Assembly (NCBI RefSeq): GCF_010915725.1
Contig: NZ_JAAIJR010000028.1
Coordinates: forward strand, 1 to 52,445
Length of the DNA stretch: 52,445 nucleotides
Origin: Thiorhodococcus mannitoliphagus
GTDB taxonomy: Bacteria; Pseudomonadota; Gammaproteobacteria; Chromatiales; Chromatiaceae
Reading direction: 5' to 3'
The notes below the pieces were generated by a model, which did no database searches, was not told where the DNA came from, and saw only the letters and a list, made by a program, of their open reading frames with translations. The position numbers and the translations under genes were made by a program. How positions within the stretch are numbered: the first letter of the stretch is position 1; every line of letters starts with the position of its first letter. This document shows positions 1-7,652 of this stretch, piece after piece.

Positions 1-76
1 GAGTTGTTCAATAGATTGAAATATAAATGGTTTATGGAAAATGAATAACGTTGGCTATTCTTAGCCTGACGGCTAT

Positions 77-140
77 GGGGCCAGGGGGGATTTCGGGCGG
101 GATCGCTCGCATCGGGAAACAATTGATGAGCGCTTTCTTA
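77..140. repeat. Partial copy of MITE-like element family A
   Basis: This stretch matches the right half of the complete family-A copy that follows at 144-249: the G-run, the ATTTCGGGCGG block, ATCGCTCGCATCGGGAAA and the right terminus ending CGCTTTCTTA. The left half and left terminal repeat are missing, so it looks like a decayed copy lying in tandem with an intact one. No gene is visible in 1-140. Confidence 0.6.
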
Positions 141-143
141 CTC

Positions 144-249
144 TTAGAAAGTGTCCATCAACAGCTTCCCCCCCTTTCGCAAAGGGGGGCTAGGGGGGAT
201 TTCGGGCGGGATCGCTCGCATCGGGAAATAGTTGATGGGCGCTCTCTTA
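144..249. repeat. MITE-like element family A, about 106 bp
   Basis: The left terminus TTAGAAAGTGTCCATCAAC is imperfectly inverted at the right terminus (GTTGATGGGCGCTCTCTTA). The centre holds a C-run/G-run palindrome around TTTCGCAAA. Near-identical copies lie at 4807-4911 and 37116-37221 and a partial one at 77-140. It has no coding capacity, so it is a non-autonomous element, presumably moved by a transposase encoded elsewhere (inference). Confidence 0.75.
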
Positions 250-317
250 GCGGGCGGGGACAAGGGTTCGCAAGACCGCGACATTACAGCCCGTACACCG
301 CAACAATCCAACCCCAA

Positions 318-378
318 GGGGAGCGACATCTCCCCACGGGGAAGGTGTGTCTCCCCGATTGATCAAGGAGATCACACC
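318..378 (+). promoter_or_regulatory. Alternating hairpin leader masking a ribosome binding site
   Basis: Complementary segments alternate in order: GGGGAG (318-323), CTCCCC (330-335), GGGGA (338-342), GGTGTGTCTCCCC (344-356) and GGAGATCACACC (367-378), the last directly abutting an ATG at 379. The fourth and fifth segments pair over 11-12 bases and would bury the Shine-Dalgarno GGAGA. Pairing of 338-341 with 353-356 would instead free it. This is the geometry of an attenuator or RBS-masking leader. It matches no riboswitch class I recognise, and the downstream ORF is doubtful. Confidence 0.35.
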
Positions 379-531
379 ATGAAACGCAGAACGCGACTCA
401 TATCGATCCCGCAGATTGTCCGCAATCAAAATTGGATCGGATCCTGGATGCATCCCGCCATACTCCCTTTACTCCTTCCTCTTTGCGCCGCAACACGATC
501 GCGCAGGCGCTCGCATCCACAGCATCTCTAA
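379..531 (+). CDS. Small ORF of 50 codons, possibly a truncated gene
   Basis: ATG at 379 follows AAGGAGAT by 8 nt, a strong ribosome binding site. The predicted peptide is basic (starts MKRRTRLISIPQ) with a short hydrophobic stretch (ILPLLLPL). Its last third overlaps the 3' end of brxHI on the other strand, so it may be the surviving 5' end of a gene cut off when the BREX locus arrived. I recognise no family. The good RBS and the hairpin leader are the only support; it could be chance. Confidence 0.25.
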   Translation: MKRRTRLISIPQIVRNQNWIGSWMHPAILPLLLPLCAATRSRRRSHPQHL

Positions 532-2661
532 CGGCTGACCACGCAGCACCGCGACCGCCGTGGAACAGGCATAGCGCTCTGTGATCTCCATCACCCGCAA
601 CGCCTCCGGTAAGCATTCTCCGAACTTCAGCTCGGCGATGAAGTCTTCATCGAGCGGCAACCGGATCTCAGCGGCATCGCCCAAGACCTTCTCGCCGATC
701 GCGCGTTTCAACGACTCCAGATCGACAGCACCACTGAAGCTGATGGCAAGGTTGTCGGCGATGACCTTGCTCGCCTCGCCCGAGAGGGCATCGGCGATTG
801 CGGCATTCACAAGCCGACCCGCGAAGGTCCACCACGCCAGGCTGTCGGGCTCATAGGCAATCAGGAAAGTCTTATCGGGCTCCACCCAGTCGAAGACCTC
901 GCGCAGGCCTTCCATGTGCTCCGCAGCACGGCGCGAAAAGGCGGCGGGCGGGTCTTCACGCGCCAAGACGCGAGCCACGGCCTGGCAGAGCGCGAAATGC
1001 AGCGGCTGACCGGCACTCAGCCACTGGGAGCGGCCACGTAGCTCGGTGGGCTCCACATAGGCCTTGCGGCGCGGCCAATCGACATATTTGGTGGCCCAGG
1101 AACGCCCCCCCAAACTGAGGACCGCAGCCCCCTCCTCTTTCACGATGAAGGTCGACTGATGGACCTCGCCGATCTCCTGGCGACCGTGAAAGACCTTGAT
1201 CGAGGGCGGGCTGACGAAAACCGAGAACAGCTCCATGAAGTGCTTGGCACCGAACTGGCGCTCGCCCGATTGGCCGATGCCAAAGAGGCCCTGGTCGGCA
1301 TGGAGGATCTCGGTCTGGTGCATGAAATCGAGGATCTGCTCCAACATGCCTAGCTCGACAGCCTCCAGCCCCGGCCTCCGACCCAGCCAGGCTGGCCAAT
1401 CCGCCGCCGTGATGCCGGATTCCTGCAAGGCCAGGCCCATGATCTGTTGCGCGAAGAGATGCATGGGCAGCGGCGGCGGCTCGATCGGCTCGACGTAGCC
1501 TTCGCTCCACAACTGCAGCAGGGCGGCTGCGGGCAAGAAAGCCTCCTCCTTGGTGATGAGGAAGAGGCAGTTGCGCGGCGTTCCCGTGCGGCGGCCGGTC
1601 CGCCCGATCCGCTGCAAGAAAGACGAGACCCTACTCGGCGCATCGATCTGGATCATCCGATCCAGATCCCCGACGTCGATCCCCAGCTCCAGGGTGCTGG
1701 TCGCGACGATGACGCAATCCTGACCCTGACTGAAGGCCGCCTCGGCAGCTTGACGCTCATCCAGGCTGAGACAGCTATGCGAGACGAAGGTATAGACGCC
1801 CAAGGCCCGTAGCTCGATCGCCAGCTCCTCGACGCGCGCCCGGCTGTCGCAAAAGACGAGGCGCTTCTCGCCGCGATGAAGTCGGGAGATGACCAGTGCG
1901 GCGTTGCGCAGGTTGCCGACCCAATCGAGTTCGACCTCGGGTGCGGGTCCTGCGTCTGTTGGCGGATTGATCACGCGGCGCGGCTGGACCAGGCCGCCGG
2001 CCAGCCAGTCGCAGAGCTGCGCGGGATTGCCCACCGTCGCCGAGAGTCCCAGGCGCTGCAGCTCACGGCCCGCGATGCGACTGAGCCGCTCGAGCAGATA
2101 CAGCAGATGCCAGCCACGGTCGTCGCCAGCGAAGGCGTGGACCTCGTCGATGATGACGCAACGCAGCTCGGCGAAGAGCCGCCAATGGTCGATCCGCCGC
2201 GAGATCAGCGTGACCTCCAGCGACTCGGGTGTCGTCAGGAGGATGTCGGGCGGATCCGTGACGAGCTTGGCCTTGCGCGCCGGGCTGACATCGCCATGCC
2301 AGAGTGCGACCCGCCGGCCGACCAACCCGGCATCCTGCGCGAGCCGTGGCTCAAGGTTGTTGAGCAGCGCCTTGATTGGGCAGATGTAGAGGACGCTAAG
2401 GCCGTTCCAAGGCTCGGTCAGCATCCGCGACAGCACGGGAAAGACCGCCGCTTCCGTCTTGCCGCCAGCGGTAGGCGCCAAGAGGATCGCATGCTCGCCG
2501 CTCAGGATGGGCGGGATGGACGCGGCCTGCAGCGGACGCAGCGACCGCCAACCGAGGCTGTTGACGATGTGATGCTGCAGCGCCGGGTGCAGCCGTTCGA
2601 AGGCGAATCCCCCCAACCCCCCTTTTTCAAAGGGGGGCTTTTCTCGCGAAAACCCAACCAT
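469..2661 (-). CDS. brxHI: BREX type 2 DEAD/DEAH-box helicase BrxHI
   Basis: A superfamily 2 helicase of 730 residues. Visible motifs are Walker A APTAGGKT (62-69), DEVH box (172-175), SAT (LSATVGN, about 207-212), the TSTLELGIDVGD region (321-332) and motif VI QRIGRTGRR (350-358). These are followed by a long Lhr-like C-terminal region. It is the last gene of the minus-strand BREX type 2 operon, downstream of brxD. BREX blocks phage DNA replication and methylates host DNA; the helicase's exact role is unknown. The first 17 or so residues (containing PPFEKGG) are encoded by a palindromic repeat, so the original start may have been lost and replaced: ATG 2661 lies just upstream of the repeat and a TTG lies within it. 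Confidence 0.9.
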   Translation of the reverse strand: MVGFSREKPPFEKGGLGGFAFERLHPALQHHIVNSLGWRSLRPLQAASIPPILSGEHAILLAPTAGGKTEAAVFPVLSRMLTEPWNGLSVLYICPIKALLNNLEPRLAQDAGLVGRRVALWHGDVSPARKAKLVTDPPDILLTTPESLEVTLISRRIDHWRLFAELRCVIIDEVHAFAGDDRGWHLLYLLERLSRIAGRELQRLGLSATVGNPAQLCDWLAGGLVQPRRVINPPTDAGPAPEVELDWVGNLRNAALVISRLHRGEKRLVFCDSRARVEELAIELRALGVYTFVSHSCLSLDERQAAEAAFSQGQDCVIVATSTLELGIDVGDLDRMIQIDAPSRVSSFLQRIGRTGRRTGTPRNCLFLITKEEAFLPAAALLQLWSEGYVEPIEPPPLPMHLFAQQIMGLALQESGITAADWPAWLGRRPGLEAVELGMLEQILDFMHQTEILHADQGLFGIGQSGERQFGAKHFMELFSVFVSPPSIKVFHGRQEIGEVHQSTFIVKEEGAAVLSLGGRSWATKYVDWPRRKAYVEPTELRGRSQWLSAGQPLHFALCQAVARVLAREDPPAAFSRRAAEHMEGLREVFDWVEPDKTFLIAYEPDSLAWWTFAGRLVNAAIADALSGEASKVIADNLAISFSGAVDLESLKRAIGEKVLGDAAEIRLPLDEDFIAELKFGECLPEALRVMEITERYACSTAVAVLRGQPLEMLWMRAPARSCCGAKRKE

Positions 2662-2762
2662 CAGCGTCCTTCATCTTCCTTTTTCAAAGGGAGCCTTTCT
2701 CGCAAAACTCCAGTCATCAGCCTCTTTCACCCCCCTTTATGAAAGGGGGCCGGAGGGGATTA
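2606..2762. repeat. Cluster of three C-run/G-run palindromes at the brxHI-brxD junction
   Basis: Three copies of a palindrome of the form CCCCC-TTT-nnn-AAAGGGGG lie at 2606-2642, about 2673-2699 (degenerate) and 2727-2762. The first is translated as the N-terminus of BrxHI. The last supplies the final residues (IPSGPLS) and TAA stop of BrxD. The same family recurs at 7824-7857, 19291-19341, 19696-19732 and in the duplicated block at 19740-20303. As RNA each would form a strong hairpin, so they may also attenuate transcription (inference). Confidence 0.8.
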
Positions 2763-4071
2763 AATCCAGCTCAATGTCGTCCACACAGCGGGCGGAACGA
2801 GCCGCGCGCTCCACGGCCGTCAGCTCCTGATCGCCGACGGTGAGGGCGTAATGCCGACGCGGATCGAAGCCGGCGTACTGATCGACGCGATCGAGGACCT
2901 CACCGACCAGCTTCTTCAGAAACACCCGGGGCGCAATGCCGACCTTGCCGCCCAGAGCCCCGGTAACGGCCTGAGCGAGCGTCGCGACATAGGCATCGTC
3001 GACCACCTGCAGGAGGCGCGCCGACGCCCTGCCCTCTGCATAAAGATCCCGCACCTTGCGGCCCACCTCGCAAAGGGCCTCGACATCGAAGCCCTTGAGG
3101 CGAATCTGCACCGCGCGCGGATTGTCGAAGCGGGCGTCGGTCGCGAAGTCCACCGCGAGGCGCTGCGCCAGGGGCGGCAGGCGCTGCACGCCCATGGGGC
3201 CTTCGAAGAAGGGCGGCGTTCCGGTGATCACTAGATAGAGGCCAGGAAAGCGTCCGCTGTCGATCTCGTCCATGAGCTGTCGCAGGGCGTTCAGGCTCTT
3301 GTCACGCACGTCGCCGCGCATGCGCTGCAGGGTCTCGACCTCGTCGAGGACCAGGAGCAGCCCCGGGTGGCCAGAATCCTTGAGGATGGTCAGCACACCC
3401 TGCAGGAAGCTCAGGGCGCCAAAGTGGTCAATGTCCCCTTTGATGTTCGCAGAGCGCTTGATCTTGGCAGCAATGTTCGGCTGCCCCGCCATCCAGGCGA
3501 GCAGACCATCGGCAAAATCATCGCGCCCCTCCAGCAAGGCGCGACGATAGGCACGCAGCGTCAGCGCGAAGGCCGGCGCCGCGCGCACCACCGCGCCGAG
3601 GCGTTTTTCCATCAGCACGTCGGTGGCCTGCATCAAGGCTGGGAGGTCGTTGGGATCGACCTCGCCCTGGGCGATCACGTCCTCTTCGAGGGCGAAGAAC
3701 CAGGCATCGACGACGTTACGAAAAGCCCCGGACGGCGAGTCGGCCGTCGTCAGCCGCTCCATCAGGCGGCGGTAGACGGTCTCCAGTCGGTGCAGCGGTG
3801 TCTCCGTCTCCGAGATCTGCACCTCGGCGCAGGCGAAGCCCAACCGGTGCGCGCGCTCGCGCAGCCAACGGGCGACGAAGGTCTTGCCGCTGCCATACTC
3901 TCCGCGCACGGCCTTGAACTGACCGCGACCGCAGGCGACGCGCTCGAGTTCGGCATCGAAGGCGGTCTCGAAGGGCGCCAGGCCCACGGCCAGCGCGTCC
4001 AGCCCGTACTGAGGCACCGTGCCGCGCCGCAGCGCGTCGATGATATCGGTCCTACGCTGATGGCTGATCAT
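2737..4071 (-). CDS. brxD: BREX system ATP-binding protein BrxD
   Basis: P-loop ATPase of 444 residues. N-terminal Walker A reads GEYGSGKT (57-64) and Walker B LVLDEVE (about 240-246). The first residues (HQRRTDIIDALRRGTVPQYGLDALAVG) are typical of the BrxD/DUF2791 family found in BREX types 2 and 3. ATG at 4071 is preferred over an adjacent GTG at 4074. It lies between pglZ and brxHI as expected for a type 2 operon, but a toxin-antitoxin cassette on the opposite strand separates it from pglZ. Its last seven codons and stop derive from a palindromic repeat. Confidence 0.88.
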   Translation of the reverse strand: MISHQRRTDIIDALRRGTVPQYGLDALAVGLAPFETAFDAELERVACGRGQFKAVRGEYGSGKTFVARWLRERAHRLGFACAEVQISETETPLHRLETVYRRLMERLTTADSPSGAFRNVVDAWFFALEEDVIAQGEVDPNDLPALMQATDVLMEKRLGAVVRAAPAFALTLRAYRRALLEGRDDFADGLLAWMAGQPNIAAKIKRSANIKGDIDHFGALSFLQGVLTILKDSGHPGLLLVLDEVETLQRMRGDVRDKSLNALRQLMDEIDSGRFPGLYLVITGTPPFFEGPMGVQRLPPLAQRLAVDFATDARFDNPRAVQIRLKGFDVEALCEVGRKVRDLYAEGRASARLLQVVDDAYVATLAQAVTGALGGKVGIAPRVFLKKLVGEVLDRVDQYAGFDPRRHYALTVGDQELTAVERAARSARCVDDIELDLIPSGPLS

Positions 4072-4142
4072 CACAGCCCCGCCCGAAGCAACCGGACTCC
4101 GATCACCGCGCTGGAGTCGCGAAGGTCATGACTGCTCGTCGA

Positions 4143-4171
4143 TTGACATGCACTTAGCATGCAACTAGCTT
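4143..4171 (+). promoter_or_regulatory. Predicted promoter/operator of the vapBC (fitAB) cassette
   Basis: TTGACA (4143-4148) is followed after 17 nt by TAGCTT (4166-4171), giving a sigma70-like promoter just upstream of the antitoxin ATG at 4178. The spacer contains GCATGC and a repeated ATGCA-type half-site (ATGCACTTAGCATGCA), plausible as an autoregulatory operator for the ribbon-helix-helix antitoxin. No binding data exist; this is inference from position and sequence. Confidence 0.45.
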
Positions 4172-4177
4172 AATCGC

Positions 4178-4408
4178 ATGCCAAAGAATATCCAACTTCG
4201 TAACGTGCCGGACGACCTACACCGCCGGCTCAAGGCACGGGCGGCACTGGCGGGTCAATCCCTGTCCGAGTATCTGATCACTCAGGTCGAGGGACTGGTC
4301 GCGCGACCAACGCCACAAGAGCTCCAGGAGCGATTGAGCCGGCGCGAGCCCGTCTCGCCCAGCCGAAGGGCGGCAGAGGTTCTGCGCGAAGAACGAGACA
4401 GCGGGTGA
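4178..4408 (+). CDS. FitA/VapB-type ribbon-helix-helix antitoxin
   Basis: 76-residue protein opening MPKNIQLRNVPDDLHRRLK, the FitA-like Arc/MetJ ribbon-helix-helix signature (beta strand, then two helices). The second helix continues ARAALAGQSLSEYL. The C-terminal part (about 45-76) would wrap the cognate PIN toxin. Its TGA stop overlaps the GTG start of the toxin gene at 4405, so the two are translationally coupled. The cassette runs opposite to the BREX operon and occupies the pglZ-brxD gap. Confidence 0.85.
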   Translation: MPKNIQLRNVPDDLHRRLKARAALAGQSLSEYLITQVEGLVARPTPQELQERLSRREPVSPSRRAAEVLREERDSG

Positions 4409-4797
4409 TCGTCGTCGACGCATCCGTCGTGATCGAGATGCTGCTGCGCACCCCTGGAAGCGAGGGACTCGCGGAGCGGTTGCTCGCCCCGAGTGCGCTG
4501 CTCAATGCGCCGCATCTACTCGATATCGAGGTCACCCTGGTCTTGCGCCGCTACGTCCGCCAGCGGGAGCTGACACCCACCCGTGCCGACGAAGCCCTGC
4601 AAGATCTCGCCGACCTGCCCGTCGAGCGCTGGTCGCATACCTTGCTGTTGCCGCGCATCTGGTCCTACCGCGACAACCTCTCGGCCTATGACGCGACCTA
4701 TTTGGCATTGGCCGACGCGCTCGACTGCGGGGTCCTGACACGAGACAGCCGCTTCGCGGGCGCTCCGCCCTGTTCTGGACGAGTCGAGCTGGCTTGA
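4405..4797 (+). CDS. vapC: VapC/FitB-type PIN-domain toxin
   Basis: 130-residue PIN-domain ribonuclease. The acidic active-site residues appear as D5 (VVDAS), E42 (IEVT), D96 (YDATYLALA) and D114 (TRDSRF). Members of this family cleave tRNA or rRNA when freed from antitoxin. It starts with GTG overlapping the antitoxin stop. The last dozen residues (AGAPPCSGRVELA) are slightly unlike the usual ending, but the catalytic core is intact. A family-A MITE begins within 10 bp of its stop. Confidence 0.85.
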   Translation: MIVVDASVVIEMLLRTPGSEGLAERLLAPSALLNAPHLLDIEVTLVLRRYVRQRELTPTRADEALQDLADLPVERWSHTLLLPRIWSYRDNLSAYDATYLALADALDCGVLTRDSRFAGAPPCSGRVELA

Positions 4798-4806
4798 TTC
4801 CCTGCT

Positions 4807-4911
4807 TAAGAAAGTGTCCATCAACAACTTCCCCCCTTTCGCAAAGGGGGGCTAGGGGGGATTTCGGGCGGCATCGCTCGCAGCGGGAAATAATTGATGG
4901 GCGCTCTCTAA
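4807..4911. repeat. MITE-like element family A supplying the pglZ stop codon
   Basis: About 105 bp, closely matching the copy at 144-249, with termini TAAGAAAGTGTCCATCAAC and ATTGATGGGCGCTCTCTAA. It fills the gap between the vapC stop (4797) and the pglZ stop (4908-4910, minus strand). The TAG stop of pglZ lies within the element's terminal sequence, so insertion seems to have set the present 3' end of pglZ. Confidence 0.75.
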
Positions 4912-7652
4912 ACTTCAAACTGCGTCTTCAATGAGTGCCGGTCGAGCCGAACCGTCTTAGACGCCCGATCGATCGACAAGACTGGATAGCCGTCGACATT
5001 CAGCAGCTTCTGCACGCCGGCCAGGAATCCATTCAGACGCAGCTCGGGAATACCGAGCCGCTGGGCCACGGTCGCGGACATTTGTTGGCCGCCCGCCGCA
5101 TCGAGTTCTTCGAGGAGCGCGCGCAGCTGCGACTCGCTAACGCGCACCCGCCCGCTACGGGCCTTCATCTGGGCGTAGACCGGCGAGCGGAGCAGCGCCG
5201 CGATCCAATCGCCCTCCTCGTGCTCGGCCGGCGCCTGCTCGGCCAGCTGGGCGAAGAGGTCGAGTGTGTGCGCATCGCGTTTGGGCGATTTGCCTGGCTG
5301 CGGCGGGGATTCGGCTGCGTTGGGCACCTTGGGCACGCTGCGCTTTGCCCAACCTACAAGTTCCTGTTCTACGCAGGTGGCCGGTTGCGCGTCCACTGCC
5401 AGGTCCCACCACTCCGGCGTCTGGCGCGCCACCTCCCGCCAGCCAGTCAGCTCGCCCGAGTCGCCGGCGTTGCGATAGACACCGAAGGGCACCAAGACCT
5501 CCTGCGGCGAGCCGCCGCCGTGGTAGCCCATCTTCGCCGCCGCATAGCGAATGCGCTCGGACCAGGGCAGTACGATCGCATGACCCGGTGCCACCACGCG
5601 CTCGCCCGAGACCCTCAACTCGCCCTTCCCGACCGGCTCGGTCACGGGCTTGAAGCGCTGCGCCTCGCCAGTGCGCTTCACCAGCTTCATGTCGTGATCC
5701 AGCACATGGCCGTGATCGCTGGTGAGCATCACCAGCCGGCCGGACTCGCGCGCGGCCTCCAGGATCTGGCGCAGCAGACCAATGGACGCCACCGACCAGC
5801 GCACCGCCACCTGGGCGCCGCTGCTCAAGTGGTCATCCACCGCGTTGATCACCGCGCCCACGACCTTGTGATCCTGGCCCGCGATGACCTCGCGAACCCC
5901 TTCGGCCAGGCCACCACTACCCGCCTGCTGGAGATCGGCCTTGTGCAGCAGCAATGGCGGTTGCTTTGTGGCCACGCGTTTTAAGGCGGGATGCGCCGCA
6001 AACGCCTTCTTTTCATCGGCACCGACGCCCTCGCCCAGTGTGCCGGAGAGCAGCGCATAGCGACTGACCTGGGTGACGGTCGGCAAAGCGGCCATGAGGC
6101 AGCAGGGACCGGCCTGATCCACGGGCAGCAGCTCCACCCAGCCCTGGCGCAGCACATCCTGCGTTAGCTCGCGATAGACGGCGTGACTCATGCCATCCAG
6201 GACCAAGATGAGCACCCGCTGCTGCTTGGCCAGAGGTGCCACCAGTACATCCAACGCCCGCTCGATGGGCTGAATCCACGGACCAACCTGATCGCCGCGC
6301 GCGATCATCGGCAGAGACTCTGCAAAGTGCGCATTGAAGCGCTCACGCCGCGCCGACAGCTGGCTGACTAGCTTGGCGTAGACCCGACTCAGCGACTCCT
6401 GCGCATCGCCCGACCAGAGCCGGCTGCGCGCCCAGTCGAGATAGCCGCCGTTCGCGACATAGTCGTAGACCGCGTCCGGCAGGCTCGCGGGCCTGCCCTC
6501 CTCCGTCCGCAGCCAGCGGCAGGCCCGCACCGCGAGTGCAGCTGTAGCGAGCTGCTCGCCGCGCACCGTGGCAAGCCGATGACGGCGCAGTTCCGCCAGG
6601 GCGTCGAGCGCGGGCGCGATCGGCTTGCCGTAGAGCGCCGCCGTCAGCGACCTTGCGAGTCGATCGAGACGCTGACCAAAGGCCGCCGGCAGCAGGTCGG
6701 AGGCATCGGCCAGCGACAGCATGTCGAGACTGGCGAGAATCTGCTCCGCCTGATCGAAGGCCCCATTGAGCGTGCGATTGGCGCCGATGTTCGAATGACG
6801 CGTGATCGCGGCCACCGTTGCGTCGCCGTAGTCCTGCAAGGTCGTATCCGTGATGTCCGCGCCGCCAAGCAGGCGCTCACACAGGCGGCCGCGCGCCTGG
6901 AACAGCGCCTGGTCGGGCTTGAGTCCCGGACGATACAGCACTGAGCACACGAGCCCGATGGCGACCATCTCGCCCGCGTGGCCCTCCCGCCATAGGCTGA
7001 GGACCAGATCCGCCTGTTCGCAACCGGGGGCGCCGAGCGCCGGCCCGAGCCAGTCATCGAGATGTCCAGCCAGGGACTCAGGGAGTGCCGCCACCGCCGT
7101 TGCGGCATCTGCGCCGAGCGACCACTCCAAAAGCGCGTCCAGATCGAGCGTATCGCTCTTAAAATCCAACCAGGCCAAGGCCAGCGCACGCCACGCCTTA
7201 TCGAGATCCAGCACCTCGCCGAATTGAATGCGCCCGCGATAGCGCTCGAAGCCCTCGATCAGAGCCTCGGCGATCCAGCGATAGGACTTGGCCGTCAGCC
7301 GTGGATCGATCTGGCGCACCCGCAACAGCTGCTCCAGGGTACGCCAGGGGCTGATGCGTTTGGGCTCGCAGCCCCAGAGCCGCGCCAGGACGTCCTTCGA
7401 GAGGCGCGTCTCGTCGAACGGGGTCAACATCACCAGGCGCTCATCGCCCGGCGTATGCGTGACCAACAGCTCGCGCATCGCCAGCTCGGACGGGCAGTAG
7501 ACCAGACGCAGGCGCGTCTCAGAGGCTTGATGACGCCGCTCGCCGGGCGGGAGCGGATCGGGCCACAACAGCGCGATCCGGTCGGCCTCGGCGTCCTTAG
7601 CCAGAATCGCCTGGACCTGGGTCAGCACAGCGCTGGGGAGCGCATCAATCAT
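4908..7652 (-). CDS. pglZ: BREX type 2 alkaline-phosphatase-superfamily protein PglZ
   Basis: About 914 residues. The PglZ domain carries the metal-binding and nucleophile region ILVLDGMSHAVY (Asp near 486), a TSDHGHVLD motif (644-652) and YHGGGSPQE (709-717), all typical of alkaline-phosphatase-fold enzymes. In Streptomyces the Pgl system PglZ counteracts PglX toxicity; it is the BREX hallmark protein. ATG 7652 is chosen because it overlaps the pglY stop (7645-7647), indicating coupling. Residues about 765-780 (VGWAKRSVPKVPN) are encoded by a dispersed palindromic repeat that inserted in frame, and the stop lies in a MITE terminus. Confidence 0.93.
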   Translation of the reverse strand: MIDALPSAVLTQVQAILAKDAEADRIALLWPDPLPPGERRHQASETRLRLVYCPSELAMRELLVTHTPGDERLVMLTPFDETRLSKDVLARLWGCEPKRISPWRTLEQLLRVRQIDPRLTAKSYRWIAEALIEGFERYRGRIQFGEVLDLDKAWRALALAWLDFKSDTLDLDALLEWSLGADAATAVAALPESLAGHLDDWLGPALGAPGCEQADLVLSLWREGHAGEMVAIGLVCSVLYRPGLKPDQALFQARGRLCERLLGGADITDTTLQDYGDATVAAITRHSNIGANRTLNGAFDQAEQILASLDMLSLADASDLLPAAFGQRLDRLARSLTAALYGKPIAPALDALAELRRHRLATVRGEQLATAALAVRACRWLRTEEGRPASLPDAVYDYVANGGYLDWARSRLWSGDAQESLSRVYAKLVSQLSARRERFNAHFAESLPMIARGDQVGPWIQPIERALDVLVAPLAKQQRVLILVLDGMSHAVYRELTQDVLRQGWVELLPVDQAGPCCLMAALPTVTQVSRYALLSGTLGEGVGADEKKAFAAHPALKRVATKQPPLLLHKADLQQAGSGGLAEGVREVIAGQDHKVVGAVINAVDDHLSSGAQVAVRWSVASIGLLRQILEAARESGRLVMLTSDHGHVLDHDMKLVKRTGEAQRFKPVTEPVGKGELRVSGERVVAPGHAIVLPWSERIRYAAAKMGYHGGGSPQEVLVPFGVYRNAGDSGELTGWREVARQTPEWWDLAVDAQPATCVEQELVGWAKRSVPKVPNAAESPPQPGKSPKRDAHTLDLFAQLAEQAPAEHEEGDWIAALLRSPVYAQMKARSGRVRVSESQLRALLEELDAAGGQQMSATVAQRLGIPELRLNGFLAGVQKLLNVDGYPVLSIDRASKTVRLDRHSLKTQFEV
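5331..5357. repeat. Palindromic repeat inside pglZ
   Basis: TGGGCACGCTGCGCTTTGCC followed by CAACCTAC matches the intergenic copy at 12687-12715. On the coding strand of pglZ it reads GTAGGTTGGGCAAAGCGCAG and gives the peptide VGWAKRSVP. The stem is formed by TGGGCA and TGCCCA around a GC-rich loop. A second partial arm, TTGGGCACCT, precedes it (5321-5330). Confidence 0.75.

Noticed and set aside
2676-2700. Separate small gene in the brxHI-brxD junction
   Set aside because: The open stretches are translations of the palindromes in other frames.
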